Shown piece by piece: positions 61,709 through 64,000 of a stretch of DNA of 64,000 nt (position 1 is the stretch's first letter; every line of letters begins with the position of its first letter). Below the pieces are notes generated by a model. It saw nothing but the letters and a program-made list of their open reading frames with translations. It searched no databases and had not been told where the DNA came from. Position numbers and translations under genes: made by a program. Source of the stretch: Colwellia sp. C2M11. GTDB lineage: Bacteria; Pseudomonadota; Gammaproteobacteria; Enterobacterales; Alteromonadaceae. The DNA is taken from NCBI RefSeq assembly GCF_018860915.1, contig NZ_JAHKQD010000043.1, forward strand, positions 1 through 64,000, in the 5' to 3' direction.

Positions 61709-62093
61709 ATTTGAACCCCTTTCTTTATATGATCTTTATATTATTTTGGTGATTTATAGTACACTTTTTTAGAAATACTTCTATTAGTATTATTTGGACG
61801 TTGCCAATTTAGTGAAAAACGATGCGTTTAACTAACGAACCAATTGTTGTCACGGTTAAAATAACATGTCTTTTGATAAGTATGCTGCTAGAAAGTTATT
61901 CGGTTAAACTTATCAGCATAAAATGTAAGTGAAGCTTAATATATTATTAACACCTATCAAGTCACAACAATTCATTTATAAGTGGTTTTTATATGTTAAA
62001 AATAATAACCTTTATATTATGACTTAAATGCTAATGTATAATGAAATCGCTAGGTTATAAATAGTTGTATTAACTAAAAGGAATAAGTTGTAG
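61709..62093. other. Divergent non-coding region before the FIST receptor
   Basis: AT-rich, with no coding region that I can support. It should contain the promoters of the divergent binding-protein and receptor genes. AAAGGAATAAG (62077-62087) is the likely ribosome-binding region of the receptor. Confidence 0.5.
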
Positions 62094-64000
62094 ATGTTTT
62101 CATTTAAAAAATCTAATAAAATTATAGAACTACATAGTAATAATGTTTTTCTATTAAAAGAGAATCAATTAAACACGTTACCTGAATATATGGTTTCTGG
62201 CCAATTGTACCCTTTAGTTATTGCATATTTACCTCCAAACATCTCTAGCTCACAAAATATAGCATCACAAATACAAAATGTTCTTTCTAGGTATTCCAGT
62301 AATATTATTACGGTAATGACAGCGGGTTGTTTAAGTAATAAAAAGCAAGAAAAAGGTGTTTATCATACTGCGGAAGATCCAGATATCGTTTTTCATATTT
62401 TTAGTGATCAAATTATCGACGAAATTTCGGTTCAAACTATTGATATACCAGCACATACTGACCATAAAAGCCTTATACAACACACTAATACGATGACAAA
62501 GAGTATTAATGCAATGAAACCTAGTTTTCAAATAGAACACAGTAATACCTTTGCATTAACGTGGTTTGCAGGTTTAGCTGCAATGGAAAATCAATTTTTG
62601 GAAGCTTTATATTCATCCAGTAATCAGCTTGCATGTGACTTTATCGGTGGATCGAGCGGTGGCAAGTTAGATTTTAAAAGTGCCGCCATTGGCTACAATG
62701 GAAAAATGAGTGAAAAACAAGCTGTTATCGCTTTTGTTAAATTGAAACCACAATATCGTCATGCAATTTTTAAATCCCATAATTTTGATTTAACTGATGT
62801 TTCTTTTTCTGTTGCTGAATCAAACAATGCAACTCGTACACTAAGTACTGTTATTAATGAGCGAGGCGATATTGAAACTGTTGTTGAATTTCTCTGTCGA
62901 AGGTTAAATGTTTCACCAGCTAATTTAGAGCAACGTTTAGTTGAAAATGCTTTTGCCGTGCAAATGAATGATGAGTTAATTATTCGTTCTGTAAGTGGCA
63001 TTGATTTAAGGTCAAACACGATTAGTTTTTTCTCAGATATGAGTTTTGGTGAAACGATACACTTAGTTAAAGTTAAAGACATTTCTCGCCATACAAACAC
63101 TCAATTCAAACAATTACTTGATGAAATTGGTGGTAAAGCGGAAACGATGATCATCACAGACTGTATTCTTCGGAGAATACAAAACTCATCAGAACAATTA
63201 AATATGATTGATTATTCAGCTGTCAACAATGTTGCTGGTTACAGTAGTTTCGGAGAAACGTTAGGACAACACCAAAATAACACAGCAGTAATATTACTTA
63301 TATATAAAAGCGATAAAGATGCGCCTTTACATGGTTCTATAAGCTCATTTCCACTTAGAATGGCAAATTATCGAGCATATTATCTTGAAACACAGTTACA
63401 ACAAGAACGATTTTTTAATAGTATTCAGGCTGAGCTAATCGTTTCATTAGAAAAGTATCAACCTATCGTAGAATCATCAATGAATAGTCTGACTTCATTA
63501 GCTGAAAAATCACAACAGAGTCATGCAGAACAAGAGCGCATTGCTAAAGCACTTAATGAGCTTATTGAGGAAACGAATAGTCAGCAAGGAAAGCGTGATG
63601 AATTAGTTGCTAAAGTCGCAACATTAAATGCTTCAACCGTTGAAATTGTTAATGTGATTAGTGCCATTAGCGGTATTGCAGATCAAACAAATTTACTTGC
63701 GCTTAACGCGGCTATTGAAGCGGCTAGAGCTGGTGAGTCAGGTAGAGGTTTTTCTGTTGTTGCCGATGAGGTACGTAAACTTGCAACCCATACAACTACT
63801 AATGTAAAGCAGACCTCTGGAGCGGTAAAATCGGTAGAAGAAGCGGTTGATGCTATTTCAGAAAGTATTGATTTCTTTAATCATCAAACGAATATACAAC
63901 AAGAAAAAACCAGCAATATGTCGGCTATTATGTCTCAACTTGTTTCTTCTTCAGAAAGCTCAATGCTTGAAGCGACTAAAGGGGTAAATTTAGTAGAAAA
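62094..64000 (+). CDS. Soluble FIST-domain methyl-accepting receptor (partial, runs off the window)
   Basis: An open frame of 635 codons from ATG 62094 continues to the window end without a stop. There is no membrane helix. The N-terminal part (about 30-390) resembles FIST_N and FIST_C sensory domains: [15 protein letters not shown], a [15 protein letters not shown] strand, [14 protein letters not shown] and [18 protein letters not shown]. The MCP signalling domain follows, with the tip [20 protein letters not shown] at about residue 530 and [18 protein letters not shown] domains are thought to bind small ligands such as amino acids. A cytoplasmic chemoreceptor is the simplest reading. The C-terminal part of the signalling helix lies outside the window. 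Confidence 0.85.
   Translation, partial: MFSFKKSNKIIELHSNNVFLLKENQLNTLPEYMVSGQLYPLVIAYLPPNISSSQNIASQIQNVLSRYSSNIITVMTAGCLSNKKQEKGVYHTAEDPDIVFHIFSDQIIDEISVQTIDIPAHTDHKSLIQHTNTMTKSINAMKPSFQIEHSNTFALTWFAGLAAMENQFLEALYSSSNQLACDFIGGSSGGKLDFKSAAIGYNGKMSEKQAVIAFVKLKPQYRHAIFKSHNFDLTDVSFSVAESNNATRTLSTVINERGDIETVVEFLCRRLNVSPANLEQRLVENAFAVQMNDELIIRSVSGIDLRSNTISFFSDMSFGETIHLVKVKDISRHTNTQFKQLLDEIGGKAETMIITDCILRRIQNSSEQLNMIDYSAVNNVAGYSSFGETLGQHQNNTAVILLIYKSDKDAPLHGSISSFPLRMANYRAYYLETQLQQERFFNSIQAELIVSLEKYQPIVESSMNSLTSLAEKSQQSHAEQERIAKALNELIEETNSQQGKRDELVAKVATLNASTVEIVNVISAISGIADQTNLLALNAAIEAARAGESGRGFSVVADEVRKLATHTTTNVKQTSGAVKSVEEAVDAISESIDFFNHQTNIQQEKTSNMSAIMSQLVSSSESSMLEATKGVNLVE

Noticed and set aside
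53921-64000. The signalling block as a single new signalling island
   Set aside because: Gene spacing and orientations show several independent transcripts, and nothing marks the block as mobile.

Overview
This is a chromosomal window from an AT-rich marine gammaproteobacterium. The gene order and protein sequences fit Alteromonadales, most likely Colwellia or another Colwelliaceae member. The reasons are the ribF-ileS-lspA-fkpB-ispH block, the ampD-ampE-pdhR-aceE-aceF-lpdA order with nadC divergent, the pilV-pilW-pilX-pilY1-pilE minor pilin operon, a RegB/RegA redox pair, and abundant chemotaxis and c-di-GMP proteins. The taxonomic name is inferred from recall, not from a search. I saw no rRNA, tRNA, CRISPR array, transposase or integrase.

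Layout. 1-1.3 kb: two small gene-cassette-like units with attC-like inverted repeats, one with a small membrane protein and one with a GNAT acetyltransferase broken by an in-frame stop. 1.3-3.0 kb: an M49-like metallopeptidase lipoprotein. 3.2-11.5 kb: rpsT (TTG start), divergent murJ, then ribF, ileS, lspA, fkpB, ispH. 12.0-20.0 kb: type IV pilus minor pilins and the PilY1 adhesin, with two inverted FimT-like pseudopilin genes. 20.0-27.1 kb: nadE, glnB, bamD, rluD, pgeF, clpB. 27.2-30.2 kb: a DUF4124 protein, a solute-binding protein coupled to a two-helix potassium-channel-like protein, and trhO. 30.5-36.5 kb: two aconitase-B paralogues placed head to head. 36.9-42.4 kb: a small lipoprotein, an M1 aminopeptidase, two tandem YHS-domain proteins, and the frameshifted 3' remnant of a GlyGly-CTERM surface protein. 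42.4-51.2 kb: lpdA, aceF, aceE, pdhR, ampE, ampD on the minus strand. 51.3-53.7 kb: a retropepsin-like protease, nadC and msrA. 53.9-64 kb: signal transduction, comprising an MCP, an EAL-CBS-GGDEF protein, RegB/RegA, an uncharacterised 377-residue protein, an orphan solute-binding protein, and a soluble FIST-MCP receptor cut by the window end.

How the genes work together. Most of the window is core metabolism and envelope biogenesis. PdhR, with two matching operators upstream, probably controls the pyruvate dehydrogenase genes, whose acetyl-CoA feeds the TCA cycle where aconitase acts. The minor pilins and PilY1 would prime type IV pilus assembly and adhesion. The 54-64 kb block looks like environmental sensing of redox state, small ligands and c-di-GMP.

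The most unusual items are the binding-protein/K+-channel gene pair (a possible two-protein ionotropic receptor), the integron-cassette-like pair, the duplicated AcnB genes, the GlyGly-CTERM remnant with its retained terminator, and the soluble FIST chemoreceptor. None is proven to be a new system from sequence alone.
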